In this document: positions 32,617 through 43,329 of the stretch, one piece after another
Layout of the letters: each line of letters starts with the position of its first letter
Numbering within the stretch: position 1 is the stretch's first letter
Made by a program: the position numbers and the translations under genes
From: Rhizomys pruinosus
Taxonomy: Eukaryota; Chordata; Mammalia; Rodentia; Spalacidae
NCBI GenBank assembly: GCA_009823505.1
Contig: VZQC01006589.1
Coordinates: 2,931,357-2,995,356 of the forward strand
Direction: 5' to 3'
DNA: 64,000 nucleotides
The notes under the pieces: model-generated
Databases searched by the model: none
Told to the model about the DNA's origin: nothing
What the model saw: only the letters and a program-made list of their open reading frames with translations

Positions 32617-32925
32617 TCAGGTGACACACAGACTTTTGCACAGAAGCTCCAGCTCCGGGTGCCTTCAGTGGAGTCTCTGTTTAGAAGTCCGATAAAGGAA
32701 TCTCTGTTCCGATCTAAAGAGTCTTTGGCACGAACATCTTCCAGAGAGTCTCTGAACCAACTTGACCTGGACTGTTCTGCTACCACCTTTGACCCACCTT
32801 CTGATATGGAGAGTGAGGCTGAAGATGCACCAGGAAGTTCAGACAGTCTTAACAAAGAACAGTTGATTCAGCGGTTGCAAAGAATGGAGAGAAGCTTAAG
32901 TAGCTACAGAGGAAAATATTCTGAG
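32617..32925 (+). CDS. Golga4: Golga4 exon: SGDTQ/ESLFR segment and start of coiled coil
   Basis: This 309-bp exon encodes 103 residues, phase 0, acceptor TTGGTTCCAG|, donor GAG|GTAGGA. The first part has FAQKLQLRVPSVESLFRSPI and a run of ESL motifs (VESLF, KESLF, KESLA, RESLN) that is basic and serine-rich, a likely phosphorylation region. An acidic stretch follows (PPSDMESEAEDAPGSS), then the coiled-coil entry NKEQLIQRLQRMERSLSSYR. The match to golgin-245 over the whole exon is the strongest evidence for the gene. Compared with the human protein as I remember it, two serines are missing at FRS-KESL. The reading frame is open upstream to 32512, but SGDTQ is the family's exon start. Confidence 0.97.
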
Positions 32926-33189
32926 GTAGGAACTCTAGGCTCATACGAAATGTTCCCCCTCTGTTTTCACATTCATATTAACTGAGTTGCTTTTGTTCTG
33001 TGGTTAGCTAATCCATTGATTCTCTGGATAACCTGGTTCGAGATAATGGGTAGTCTGTGGCAGTGCCAAGTTAAATACAGTTCATGGTACAGATGCCCCT
33101 AGCAAGACTGTAAACATTTGGAGATTATTCTTCTGTCTGTAGCTTTCTTGCTTTCACATTCTGTGTCCCTTTCCTTTCTAGTCCCACTC

Positions 33190-33417
33190 TCTGAGGTCTG
33201 TGGGCACGCAGGACAGAGGTCCTCCTCTTTCTCTCTGAGGTCTGTGGGCACCCAGGACAGAGGTCCTCCTCTTTCTTTCTCTCTGAGGTCTGTGGGCACC
33301 CAGGACAGAGGTCCTCCTCTTTCTCTCTGAGGTCTGTGGGCACCCAGGACAGAGGTCCTCCTCTTTCTTTCTCTCTGAGGTCTGTGGGCACCCAGGACAG
33401 AGGTCCTCCTCTTTCTT
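33190..33417. repeat. 44/48-bp minisatellite, five units
   Basis: Units start at 33190, 33234, 33282, 33326 and 33374, so lengths alternate 44, 48, 44, 48. The consensus begins TCTGAGGTCTGTGGGCACCC and includes GGACAGAGGTCCTCCTC, itself partly palindromic (GGAC...GTCC). The 4-bp difference is an extra TTTC. Open frames on the reverse strand across it are a by-product. Confidence 0.95.
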
Positions 33418-33554
33418 TTCTGTGCCCCCTTATTCATCTCTAAGTAGAGTAGTTTCAAAGCCATCTCTCTTGCCAGCCAGATCCCCATTATTGCTAACTA
33501 CCTTAGTTTTTGGGATTTGTTCATTCTCCTTATACCTACATTTAAATATTTTTT

Positions 33555-33770
33555 AAAGAATTTTATTTGTTATTTTTATTTTATGCATATGAGTGTATTG
33601 CCTACATGTATGAAAGTGCACCCATGTCATACAATGCCCACAGAGGTCAGGAGAGGGTGTCAGAACTGAAGTTAGGGATGGTTGTTAGCCACCAGCTAGG
33701 TTCTCGGAATTGAACCTAGGTCCTCTGCAAGAGCAGCCAATGCTCTTCACCTGAGCCATCTCTCCAGCCT
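33555..33770 (-). mobile_element. B2 SINE, antisense
   Basis: Reverse B2 with TATGAGTGTATTGCCTACATG and end GAGCCATCTCTCCAGCC. TATTTAAATATTTTT on either side is the target duplication. Confidence 0.88.
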
Positions 33771-33794
33771 TATTTAAATATTTTTAATTTTGAA

Positions 33795-33995
33795 ATTTTA
33801 TGATGTTGTGTGTATGTGTATCTGTGTGTCTGTGTGTGTGTGTGTCTGTGTTCATGTGTGTGTGCATGCTACAGCATGTAAGTGGAGAGGTTAGATAAAA
33901 ACTTGCAAGAATTGGGTCTCTCCTGCATATGGGTCCCAGGGTTGTCAGGCTGGCAGCAAGTGCCCTTGCCCACCAAGCTGTCTCACTAGTCCAGT
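33795..33995 (-). mobile_element. B3/B4-type SINE, antisense, with (TG)n
   Basis: A (TG)n-rich grown tail at about 33805-33865, then GGTCCCAGGGTTGTCAGGC and a right end CCACCAAGCTGTCTCACTAG reminiscent of a reversed tRNA-SINE head. Confidence 0.55.
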
Positions 33996-34084
33996 TCTTA
34001 AGAATATTTTATACATTTAAACTTTTACCTAATATGAATCAGACTTGAGGATGCCACTCCCTGACTCAGGGGGAGTTGGGGAGA

Positions 34085-34112
34085 TGGAGGGAGGGAGGGA
34101 GGGAAGGAGGGA
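34085..34112. repeat. (GGGA)n microsatellite
   Basis: A GGGAGGGAGGGAGGGA run, one unit changed to GGAA. Confidence 0.85.
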
Positions 34113-34411
34113 TTTCCTCCTCTCAAGGGTCCTTCAGGGACACGCACCTTTCTTGCACACTCAGATCATGCTGGTTGCCCCCCATGCCTCTGTCCTATGT
34201 ACTTGAGGTGCCCTTCCTCAGGACAGCCTGGGCAAAGGACCATCTGTGTCTTTTGTCTGTCTTGCTGAGCAGTATTTCATTGTCACATAGTAAGTTAGCC
34301 TCATATTTAATTTAATGTTCACTTCTGGATTAGGATGTTGACTTAGTCCAAACTTCCATTTCCTTGACTTTTTGCAGAGCCTTAATCACTGATCCTATAA
34401 CCAGAAAGGAC

Positions 34412-34612
34412 TTTTTTTTTTAAACCATATTCTTTTTATTTTTATGTATATGGGTGTTTTGCTTGCGTGGGTGTTGTGCATGCCATGCGTGAAGAGGCCA
34501 GAAGAGGAGGTTTGATCCCGTGGAACTGCAGTTAAGAATGGCTGTCAGCCAACCTGGGTCCTTTGCAAGAGCAGCCAGTGCTCTTAACCCTGAGCCATCT
34601 CTCCAGCCCCCA
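34412..34612 (-). mobile_element. B2 SINE, antisense
   Basis: Reverse B2 with a T head, GTGTTTTGCTTGCGTGG, GAGGCCAGAAGAGGAGG and end GAGCCATCTCTCCAGCCCCC. The central CATGTGGGTGCTGGG part is partly deleted. Confidence 0.88.
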
Positions 34613-35082
34613 TAAAGAAGATCTGTGCTATAGTCCAAAGTGAAAGTGTCACCTGGAGAGCTTAAGACAGATTCCTGTCTCTCTATTCTCCTCCTCAGTT
34701 TTCAGCAGGTCAATTTTGCGTGAGGCTGCAACGTTTTTTGTTTGTAGCAGACCAGTCTCTTATGTTGTTGCTGATATAATCTGTGACTACAGTTTGGGTA
34801 ACTTTGTACCTTTAGGCAAGTTGGCTACAATTCTCACCTATGATTTAGGTGTTGTAGTCTGAAGAATAGTGTGTCTAAACTGAAGTCAGAGATTGACTTT
34901 AGAAATAAATTTCCTATGTTGTTTAGTTTTGTTTGCATTGAACTTGGTTGAATTATCTATCTGTAAAGAACTCTTCTGATTTCTTTTGACTGTTATAAAG
35001 AGAAGTTTTAGCAGCATTTAGAAAAATGAATTGTATCTATTGAGGAATAACTAACATTATTGTATGTTTTTGTTCCTTTTAG

Positions 35083-35130
35083 CTTGTTACAGCTTATCAG
35101 ACTCTTCAGAAAGAGAAGAAGAAACTGCAA
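35083..35130 (+). CDS. Golga4: Golga4 exon: LVTAYQTLQKEKKKLQ
   Basis: A 48-bp exon of 16 residues, phase 0 at both ends, acceptor TGTTCCTTTTAG|, donor CAA|GTAAGT (consensus). It continues the coiled coil begun in the previous exon; hydrophobic residues L, V, Y, L and L fall at heptad-like spacing, followed by the lysine cluster KEKKK. Sequence and size agree with golgin-245. It would be easy to miss alone, but it fits the chain KYSE|LVTAY...LQ|GILSQ exactly in frame. Confidence 0.96.
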
Positions 35131-35167
35131 GTAAGTAATGTATGACTGTTAATAAGTCATGCGCAAT

Positions 35168-35366
35168 CTTAAAAAATATTTTGTTTTTAATGAGTCTTAG
35201 TGTTTTGCCTGCATGCAATGCCAACAGAGGCCAGAAGAGGGTATCACATTCCCTGGAACTGGCATTAAGGATGGGTGTTAGTCATCATGTGAGTGCTGGG
35301 ACCTGAACCTTGGTCATCTGCAAGAGCAGCCAGTACTCTAAACCACTGAGCATCTCTCCAGCCCCC
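35168..35366 (-). mobile_element. B2 SINE, antisense
   Basis: Reverse B2 with a deletion after GCATGCAATGCC, GAGGCCAGAAGAGGGTATC and end GAGCATCTCTCCAGCCCC. It starts about 40 bases after an exon donor. Confidence 0.85.
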
Positions 35367-35601
35367 AAGTCATACATAATTCTAAAATTAGAAAAGGTTT
35401 TATAAAATATTATTTAACTCTCCCCTCTAAAATTATCTTTGGAGTTCCAGTATTTAACCCATTTTACCCTCACTACAGGTGTTGGTAAAGAGATAATGAC
35501 TAAAAGACCCCGGGATTTTGCCTGTGGTGTAGATGGCTTCCTTGAGTTTTAAGTCCCTGTAGTATTCAAGAGATTTGGATTGAAGACTTTCAGATGCATT
35601 T

Positions 35602-35805
35602 ACTGAGGCTGGAGAGACGGCTCTTGCAGAGGACCCGGGTTCAATTCCCAGCACCCATGGCAGCTAAGAACCATCTTTAACTCCAGTTCCAGGGGAATCC
35701 GACACCTTCTTCTAACCTCCGAGGCATTGCATGACACGGGTGCACCACCCTACATGCAGACAGTACACTCATACACATAAAAAATAATAATAATTTAAAA
35801 AAAGA
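35602..35805 (+). mobile_element. B2 SINE, sense, A-box part deleted
   Basis: GAGGCTGGAGAGACGGCTCTTG lacks the usual TTAAGAGC segment. CTCCAGTTCCAGGGGAATCC (single unit) and an AATAATAATAATTT tail follow. GATGCATTT flanks (35592 and 35803) are the target duplication. Confidence 0.9.
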
Positions 35806-36065
35806 TGCATTTGCCTCTTTCAACACCTTTCTTACTATCTCAGTCTGTAGGTTTCTTCCTTGTTTAGTAGTAAAGACACATTTAACTTAAAAATTTATTG
35901 ACTTATACAATACTTAAGATTGCTCTTAAAGAGCTAGGTACTGTAGCATTTGGGTTTGGGATATAGCTTTACAAGAAATCATAAAAATCTCCAAGGTGTT
36001 TATGCTCTCCTCAGAATAGAAACAGTATTCTGAGACATCAAAGATATCTATTTAGAAAACAAAAT

Positions 36066-36152
36066 GGTGGCAGAGAGAGAGGTGGGAAGGGAGGGGAAGA
36101 GAGAGAGAGAGATGAAGAGAGGGAGAGAGGGAGAGAGGGAGAGACAGAGACT
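36066..36152. repeat. GA-rich low-complexity tract
   Basis: Imperfect GAGA/GGGAGA purine repeat, about 85 bp. Confidence 0.9.
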
Positions 36153-36176
36153 AGTTGTAAATAGTTGTAAATGTGT

Positions 36177-36307
36177 AGTTGTAAATAATAATTAATTTTT
36201 TGGCTTTTTTTGAGATTTTGTTCAGCAGCCTAGGCTGGAAATAGTTGTAAATAATTATTAATTTTTTTTGGCTTTTTTTTGAGATTTTGTTCAGCAGCCT
36301 AGGCTGG
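36177..36307. repeat. 66-bp tandem duplication including a B1 edge
   Basis: AGTTGTAAATAAT ... TTTTGAGATTTTGTTCAGCAG ... CCTAGGCTGG is present at 36177-36238 and 36243-36307. Confidence 0.85.
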
Positions 36308-36385
36308 CCAGGAACTCAGCAATCCTCCGGCCTTAGCCTGCCAAGTGCTAGGATTACAGGCAGGCACCTCCATGACAAGTTTAGT
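36195..36385 (-). mobile_element. B1-like SINE, antisense, part duplicated
   Basis: TTTTTGAGATTTTGTTCAGC, GCCAAGTGCTAGGATTACAGG and GGCACCTCCATGAC. The duplicated left part is described separately. Confidence 0.65.
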
Positions 36386-36394
36386 CTTTCTTTT

Positions 36395-36650
36395 TTTTTT
36401 AAATACATAAAATATTTTGTTCTTTTTATTTTATGTGTATGAGTATTGCTATATAACATACATATAACATATGTATATATGTTAGTACCCATGTGTTGCA
36501 GTGTCTGCTGAGGACAGAAGGGGGCATCAGATGCCCTGGAACTAGAGTTGTGGACAGTTGTTAGCCACCATGTGGGTGCTGGGAATCAAACCCAGGTCCC
36601 CTGTAAGAGCAGCCAGTGCCCTTAACTACTGAGCCATCTCTCCTGCTCCT
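36395..36650 (-). mobile_element. B2 SINE, antisense
   Basis: Reverse B2 with an inserted ATATAACATACATATAACAT stretch in the tail-proximal part, GTGTTGCAGTGTCTGC, and end GAGCCATCTCTCCTGCTCC. Confidence 0.85.
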
Positions 36651-36675
36651 TAGTCTGCCTTTTAAAAGAAGTTAT

Positions 36676-36825
36676 TTCGCCGGGCGTGGTGGCACAGGAC
36701 TTTAATCCTAGCACTCGGGAGGCAGAGGCAGGCAGATCTTTGTGAGTTCAAGGCCAGCCTGGTCTACAGAGTGAGTTCCAGGACAGCTGGGGCTACAGGG
36801 AGACCCTGTCTCGAAAAGACCAAAA

Positions 36826-36880
<55 letters not shown>

Positions 36881-36882
36881 AG
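36676..36882 (+). mobile_element. B1 SINE, sense, with (AAAT)n tail
   Basis: Nearly consensus B1 (GCCGGGCGTGGTGGCACAGG through GTCTCGAAAAGACC), tail grown to about 60 bp of AAAT units at 36823-36881. AAGTTATTTC repeats on each side. Confidence 0.96.
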
Positions 36883-36904
36883 TTATTTCATAGAGTTAGT
36901 ATAT

Positions 36905-37135
36905 TTTCTTTTCTTTTTATTTTTATTTATTACTTTTATGTGTATAAGCATATTGCCCATATGTAGGTAGATACACCCATGTTGTGAAATGCCTGAGGAG
37001 GTCACAGAGGGCTTCAGATCCCCTGGAACTGGAGCTTCAGACGGTTGTTAGCCACCATATGGGTTCTGAGAATCGAACCTAGGTCTTCTGCAAGAGCAGC
37101 TGGTGCTCTTAACCACTGAGCTATCTCTCTAGCTT
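36905..37135 (-). mobile_element. B2 SINE, antisense
   Basis: Reverse B2: ATAAGCATATTGCCCATATG, GGGTTCTGAGAATCGAACC, end GAGCTATCTCTCTAGC. Older copy. Confidence 0.86.
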
Positions 37136-37831
37136 CAAATTAGTGTTTTTTTTTCATTCACAGAAGCTAACTGTGTAGCTAAAAAGTTGTTTGTAAAGTG
37201 GGTTTTAGTAAAATTAAGTTCTCCATGTACATTGTGTTTTAAATTATTTGCTATAGATATTAATCCTGGCATAAAATTAAGTATACCATTAAATATTAAA
37301 TTTCCTGGCCTTTCTCTGAAATACTCAGTTCAGAATGGTAACACCAGTTATTTTGTACAGACTCTGTGTTCTTATTGTCTAAATAAATGTGAAAATTGGA
37401 TTATTATAAGTAGTTCTTATTGTGGAAATATTTTCTGAAACATAAAGTCTATCAAAGTAGGGGATAATTATGATTTTAATGCATTTTGTTAATCCTTTTT
37501 TTGGGGGGGGTATTTTTTTTTGTTGTTGTTAATAAACATTAACTAATTTATTCTTTAAAATATCCCAATTAAGTTTATATTATTTTAACTTGTATATTGA
37601 AATGAATAAACCAATGCAGACTCACAATATCCATGGTCGTCCAGCGTGCATGTTCTTTTTTGTTCCTTTTCTGGTGTTCTTTCTTATTACCATGTCCCCA
37701 AATCACGCTTGCTCTACTCTCTCTCTTCTAGCTATCGACTTTATTATATACCTCTATTTATATATATTATTTCTATCATATTCCTTTTTTTTTAAACTTT
37801 TTTACCAACTCTTATTTTTTCTTAATTAATT

Positions 37832-37839
<8 letters not shown>

Positions 37840-37862
<23 letters not shown>

Positions 37863-38685
37863 GTTGTTTTATTTTGCTTTCCCTATAAGCCTCACCCATT
37901 TCCCCAATCCCTTCCACCCCAACCCCACACCATCCCAATCCCAGCATCATGCATTCTGGCCATTAACTGTCCTGTGCATCTTTCCTCTCAGTCTATTTTT
38001 TTTATGTTTACGGACCAACATCATTTCCTCCTTAATTTCATATATCCTCTAAAATATGGATACCTTCCACCCATTATACAGTAATTACCAGAGGTGGACA
38101 TAAAACTTGGTGGGTAGGCTCAGTTAGCTCCCATTTGAGCGAGATTCAATTTGGCCTATACATTTAAGTTGCTTTCAGATAAACAAAAAAATATACCATA
38201 CTGTCATTCAGCTTGCATTTCATCTGGGGGATTTGGTGTTAGCATCCACACATGAGGGAAACCATTTCTTTTTTCTTTCTGGGACTTTGTTACATCACTC
38301 AGCATAATGGCTTCGAGCTCCATCCATTTACCTGCAAAAGTTATAATGCCATCTTTCTTTATCCGGAATAGTACTCCATTGTGTTAGATGTACCACATTT
38401 GACATCCAAATCGTCGTGTTGAGGGCATTTGGTTGGCCCGCTCTCACTATTGTGAAGAGAGCTGTGAATAAACATGGATGACATGTATCTTTGCTGGTGG
38501 TCGGATGAGTCTTTGGGGTAATACCCAGGAGTGGTATGGCTGTGTTAGGTGGTAGGCTCATTTCCAGTCATTTAAGGGTTCTCTACCCCTGCGTTCCATA
38601 GGATTGTACAGTTTACATTCCCACCAGCAGTGGATGGTGTTCCCACCTTTACCACAACCCCTCCAGGCCTGTTGCTTTTGTTTTC
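37840..38685 (-). mobile_element. L1 3' region, antisense (3' UTR plus ORF2 end)
   Basis: T-run at 37830-37862, then pyrimidine-rich reversed 3' UTR (CCCCAACCCCACACCATCCC, GCATCATGCATTCTGG). Reversed ORF2 end blocks follow: GGGACTTTGTTACATCAC, CGGAATAGTACTCCATTGTG, AATAAACATGGATGACATG, ATTCCCACCAGCAGTGGATG. Truncated 5'. No intact frame. Confidence 0.82.
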
Positions 38686-39190
38686 TTTTTTTTTTTTTTT
38701 TTAACATTTTTTTTTTCATTGATCTTGTGCATTTCATACATCATTTTCCCAATTCAGTTTCAGGCTATTTCCCTTTCCCTTCCCCCCCACCCCACCCCCA
38801 CAACCAAGATCATGCATTCTGCCATAACTGTCCTGCATATTTTTCAGTTTTTTTTTTTTTTTAGCTACAATGATCCATAGCATCCTTCATGAAACCAATT
38901 GCAGGCTGTTGTGCCGAAACCCCCACAGCCCCCCCCTTCCAGCGTTGTGGTGAGGGGTTGTATGTTCACCAGTTGATCAAATGAGGGTCCAGACTACATC
39001 GCTGTAGTTTCCACCATTCACCCAATCGCAGCCCTTACATCTCTACCACGCCCCCTCTTCCGCAGATTATTACTGGGCTTAGAAAAGGGGCACAGGTGGA
39101 TGAGAAGCAGATCAGTCCACTCTCTCTGGAGCTGTTGTCTTGGACTCTGGTCATTCTGGCTGTTTCCTTTCCTGTCATGGGCTGACAAAT
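38686..39190 (-). mobile_element. second L1 3' UTR, antisense
   Basis: A second T-run and reversed 3' UTR repeat the GATCATGCATTCTG block of the neighbouring copy, then continue with CAGTTGATCAAATGAGGGTC and GGGCACAGGTGGATGAGAAGC. The latter part is the reverse of the L1 tail at 47925-48400. Confidence 0.8.
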
Positions 39191-39864
39191 TTGTCCAGGA
39201 ATAACCTTTTGATCCTACTAATGAAGCACAAGCAATTAGATAGATAGGTCTTTATAACAGCATTAATAGTTATGGTAGGTAGGTTACTGTTGTATAGACA
39301 CTTATTTAGATGATCTGTTTGATCCTGAATTTACATTTTTCCTGTACGTATGGACAGTGGGTATTCCTGTGGTTATGAGATTCCTAAAACCTGTAGAGGA
39401 TGTAAGCTTGTGGCATCAGCCATGGGTTATTCCTCCAAGGAGAGAGCCAATAGCCAATTAGATTTGGGATATACAGGCATATGGCTGCCTCTGCTGCACA
39501 GTATTTCCAGGCAGGTGAGGTGTAGCTGGTGCTGATGGTGGAGTCTTGCTTGACTCAGGGAGACCCGTATTTGCTTTATTGGTTTAGTGGCCTTTGGTAA
39601 CACTCTCTGGTGTTCCAGAGGCCATCTGTACACTTGGATGTGTGGTCTCAATACATCTTTCCCATGTTAACGTCAGGTCTTCAGCAGCAGGACCTTATCG
39701 CCCCTCTTCTTGCAGGTATCCCAGTTTAGAGGCAAGGAGTCTTTACCTTTTGTGGGGCCTTAGATCCCCTGGCCAACATCTCCCTGGTAGAATAATCCAT
39801 TACTGATGTCAGAGCTCCTGTATTGATATATTTTGCTTAAGTGCATAGTTTAAGGACTTCAGTA

Positions 39865-40005
39865 TTTTTGAGACAGGGTCTCCCTTTAGTCTCAGCTGGT
39901 CTGGAGCTCGCTATGTAGACCAGGCTGGCCTTGAACTCATAGAGATCCGTCTGCCTCTGCCTCCCAAGTGCTAGGATTAAAGGTGTGCGCCACCACACCC
40001 AGCAT
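39865..40005 (-). mobile_element. B1 SINE, antisense
   Basis: Reverse B1: TTTTTGAGACAGGGTCTCCC, CTATGTAGACCAGGCTGGCC, GTGTGCGCCACCACACCCAGC. Confidence 0.92.
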
Positions 40006-40309
40006 TGTTAATATTTTGCTCACTTTGTTGCCAAGTTCTGAAGGTACTTGATTGGGTTTCTGTGAACTGTATAGATTTTTATTTAGGTGTTGATGTATAT
40101 AATTTTAGCACTAAGCAACAGTAGAGAATTGTTGTTTCGTAGGCCCAAATATCAAAGGTGTTAGAGATACAATTCAGTGAGCTGCATTCCTTTTTTACAT
40201 GCCATATGCCCTTTCGTGCATACCAAGAAGCCTTTTTATGAAATATCCTTTGTTGAGGTTAATGAAACTTAACTTGTATGTACTCTAGCACTGTTCCTAA
40301 AGCTGATCA

Positions 40310-40500
40310 CATTAACTAATAGTTATCGAGCTCTTACTGTGTGCCAGACATTATGGTGTATTTAGTCCTTGACCTTGTGCAGAATGTGATGGAGAGTGTT
40401 CATTGTTGCATAGCTTGTCAGAGGCCATGGGTAGGGCTAGGACTCCCTTCTGTCCCATCCTGAAGTATGTGCAGAACCGCTGTGCTGCACCTCTCATTGG
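40310..40500 (+). mobile_element. MIR-like element
   Basis: CGAGCTCTTACTGTGTGCCAG and later AGCTTGTCAGAGGCCATGGG with GGGCTAGGACTCCC follow the MIR order. Diverged. Confidence 0.5.
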
Positions 40501-40879
40501 TCTCAGCACTGTGTCTTCCTGCATCTAAACATTTGCATTTCAAACCAAGTAAAAATTTCTGTTCCTAGCTTTAGAAGAAGAAGAACCTTTGGGCTTAATT
40601 TTCTTTCATTACGTGGCCCCACAAAAAGCAACCAGACTGTACTCTGCCAGTCTTGATGCTCAGGGAGCTTGCAGCTCTACCTGACTAGAAGTCCTGGGGA
40701 GGCGAGAAGTTCTTCGGTGCTAAGAGTGAGTCTTTGAATGCTCAAGATTGAGGAGACAGACTGCATTAGCAGTGTGAGGGGTCAGACGTGGCTCTGGGCA
40801 CTCAGGTTATAGGATTGTTGCCTGCAGAAAGTGGTGTTTGAATGGCATCCTCAAAACTGCAAAGGCTGAGTTTCCTAGA

Positions 40880-42330
40880 ACACTTAGTTAAAACCTCTCA
40901 ATTGCACTTATCCTGCACTTAACTTCTCTCCTGTGGCACTTGCCAGCTAATGTATTCTTCAGTTTCCAGCAGCAGCCAGCAATGCCTGTCAGCGTGACAA
41001 CTCTACAGCAGACCTTGGGTTCTGGGTACATTGTCCCCACACTCAGCATTGCAGCTCTTAGGCCTGGAGCGCTGTGGTCTTTCATTGATGATGGCACCTA
41101 GTGCCATGTCTCTCAGCCTAGGGGCATCAGGACCTTTAGTGTTGACAGTGCCTGGCCATGTTACAGTTCTCTAGCCTAGGATGTGTGAGACCCTTGGCCT
41201 TGTGGCTTGGCAACCCGCTGCTCCTCACAGCTTCACTCCTGTTGGCAGCCTCTTTCCATCACCTCTGCTCCCCAATTTCTGCCACATTTGCTCCTGGAAC
41301 TTTCCATCTGTTCGTTCATCACTACTGCTACTGCTGCTGCCTTCTCCACTGTCACCACTGTGTCTTCTTCCTGTTATTAGCTCAACTCTGTCACTAATTA
41401 TAAAGATCAAAAGTAGACAAGGAAGATGGGTGTAGTGGTGCCCTCTTGATCCCAGTGCTCAGGAAGTAGTGCAGAGGCAGGCAGAATTCTGTGAGTTCAA
41501 GACCAGCCTGGTCTACATAGTAAGTTCTAGGACAGCTGGGGCTACAGGGAGACCCTGTCCCAAAAATGAAACAAAACAAACAACAATAACAAAATCCCAC
41601 AGAAGTAGCCAAGGAAAAAGCTCCAGAAAGAATCCTGTTGTGGGGCTGCATGTGGCAACACCAAGAGGTCAGCACAGGAGGGGGCCTCTTGGCTAACTCA
41701 CCAGGTGTCTTATATAAACCAGAAAGGGTTATATAAGGGTATCTACACCAATCACACCAGATCTACATTGTAGAACTGTTTACTGTAGAACTGTTTTAGG
41801 CACCACATTTACTCCAGTCACAACCCCTCATGAAAATGAAAGACTATATTTGTATCAATCACAGACTTTGTGCTGGATGTCTAGGGGATACAGATGGCTA
41901 CAGGGTCAGCTGTAGTTCAGCAAAGTTTTTGGTGGCAAATAGTCCAGCACAGACTATGAGTCAACTGGACTTGAAAGAATCCTGTCCTGGACAAGTGCCT
42001 TCGGGAGCCAGAGTGCTTTGACCCCAAGCCCCTGTCCTTAAGGTGTCTATGACATCTTCAGAGTAACTGGTATGGCCGAGGGCAGCCTAGTGACTGCTTA
42101 GCTGGAAGCCCTTCCCTGACGTGGCACCAGGGAAGACTCTGAAGCTGCCAGTAAGGGAGTCACATTGCCCCAGTCCCCACACATCTTAGTTTATCTAAAA
42201 GGAAAATGAACAACAACAACAGAAAATACTGCATCAAAGAACTGACTGAAACAGTGAACTTCTGCTCAAAACAGTCAACTTCCCCATGGAAAATATTGAG
42301 AAAGACTAAGAGATGGAAAGCATGTTTGGC
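40880..42330. other. unclassified sequence, possibly an old LTR-type element
   Basis: Moderately GC-rich non-coding sequence with short open frames of no recognised product, interrupted by a B1 at 41425-41600. It differs in texture from the AT-rich intron around it. I could not place it in a family. Confidence 0.25.
41425..41600 (+). mobile_element. B1 SINE, sense
   Basis: GATGGGTGTAGTGGTGCCC, GAGTTCAAGACCAGCCTGG and GACCCTGTCCCAAAAATG, with an AAAC-rich tail. Moderately diverged. Confidence 0.88.
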
Positions 42331-42331
42331 A

Positions 42332-42332
42332 N
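42332..42332. other. ambiguous base N in the assembly
   Basis: The only non-ACGT base in the window. It lies exactly where the antisense B2 at 42333 begins in mid-element. Confidence 1.
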
Positions 42333-42450
42333 TGCCCTGGAACTAGAGTTACAGATGGTCTTTAGCCACCATGTGGATGCAGGGAATTGAACCTGCATCC
42401 TCTGCAAGAACAGCCAGTTCTCTTAACCACTGAGCCAACTCTCCAACCCC
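42333..42450 (-). mobile_element. B2 SINE, antisense, tail half missing at an N
   Basis: Starts abruptly at GCCCTGGAACTAGAGTTAC and runs to GAGCCAACTCTCCAACCCC. The portion normally preceding it in antisense orientation is absent right at the N. Confidence 0.85.
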
Positions 42451-43329
42451 TGAAAACAATATTTTAAATTCAAGATTCGTATTTTGGTACAGCCCTAAAC
42501 ATAAAGATTTCAGAGTTGGAAGTGTCATTGCAAACGATGTTTTCCAATCCCGTTTCATAGATTAGGAATATAAAGTTCAAACAGTGAAAGGCTAAGGTCA
42601 TGTAGTTATTCCAGTGAAGAACTAAATCTGAGTTCAGATGCCATGTCTTGCAATTCAAATGTGGATGGAGAGCAAGCGTCATCTGAAGACAGTAAAACTT
42701 CAATCCTTTTTATATTTCATACAATTAATATGTAGTCATCACAAAAATGTGCACTATTATTCCATTACTTATTTGCTCCACTTGTACTGTTTGAGAACAA
42801 GCTATTTATAAGCTCCATTTATACAGTTTTGAGGACAGACTTCAAAATTAAGTTTCCCTTTTCTCCGGGGAAAAAAGTCATTCTATACATCAGCACCAAC
42901 AGTGTTCTGCCAGTCCTTTTAAGAGCAGTATGTTTGTTTCTAATGTCAAACTTACTAAACATACACATTATTGTGACAAAAATAGGAGTGCATAAAACCA
43001 AGGCAGGCCAAAGGTAAGGTAGGTGGGCATTGAAGGATGTGTGTTTGGACTTCCTTTTTCAGCAGTGGGGTTCTAAACACTTAACATTGCTGACTCAGAG
43101 GCAGATAAATAAGCATGGAATCTTCCTGCAGTCAGTTGTCCCTTTTGAAGAAGGGAGATGACTTCATCAACAGAAAGTTACAGTTAATAAGTGGTACAGC
43201 CACTTCATGGCTGTTTTCAGTGCTAACCTTTGTAAAATGCTGACCAAACAATAGACGTAACAGAACTTTCCAGATGAAGAAAGAATTATAGAATGATTTC
43301 TGAGGTCTATAGTCATTTGAGACCATTCT

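Larger units (their letters stand above)
32926..35082 (+). other. Golga4: Golga4 intron, 2,157 bp
   Basis: Holds a minisatellite (33190-33417), three antisense tRNA-type SINEs and a GGGA run. 32930-33185, 34115-34410 and 34615-35082 show nothing else I can name. Confidence 0.88.

Noticed and set aside
33099..33488. A repetitive proline/arginine-rich peptide on the reverse strand
   Set aside because: It is a frame through the 44/48-bp minisatellite, and unit lengths not divisible by three shift the frame at each unit.
41158..41435. A leucine/histidine-rich small protein on the + strand
   Set aside because: Two overlapping frames are open in the same GC-rich stretch, which is typical of chance, and neither product is recognisable.
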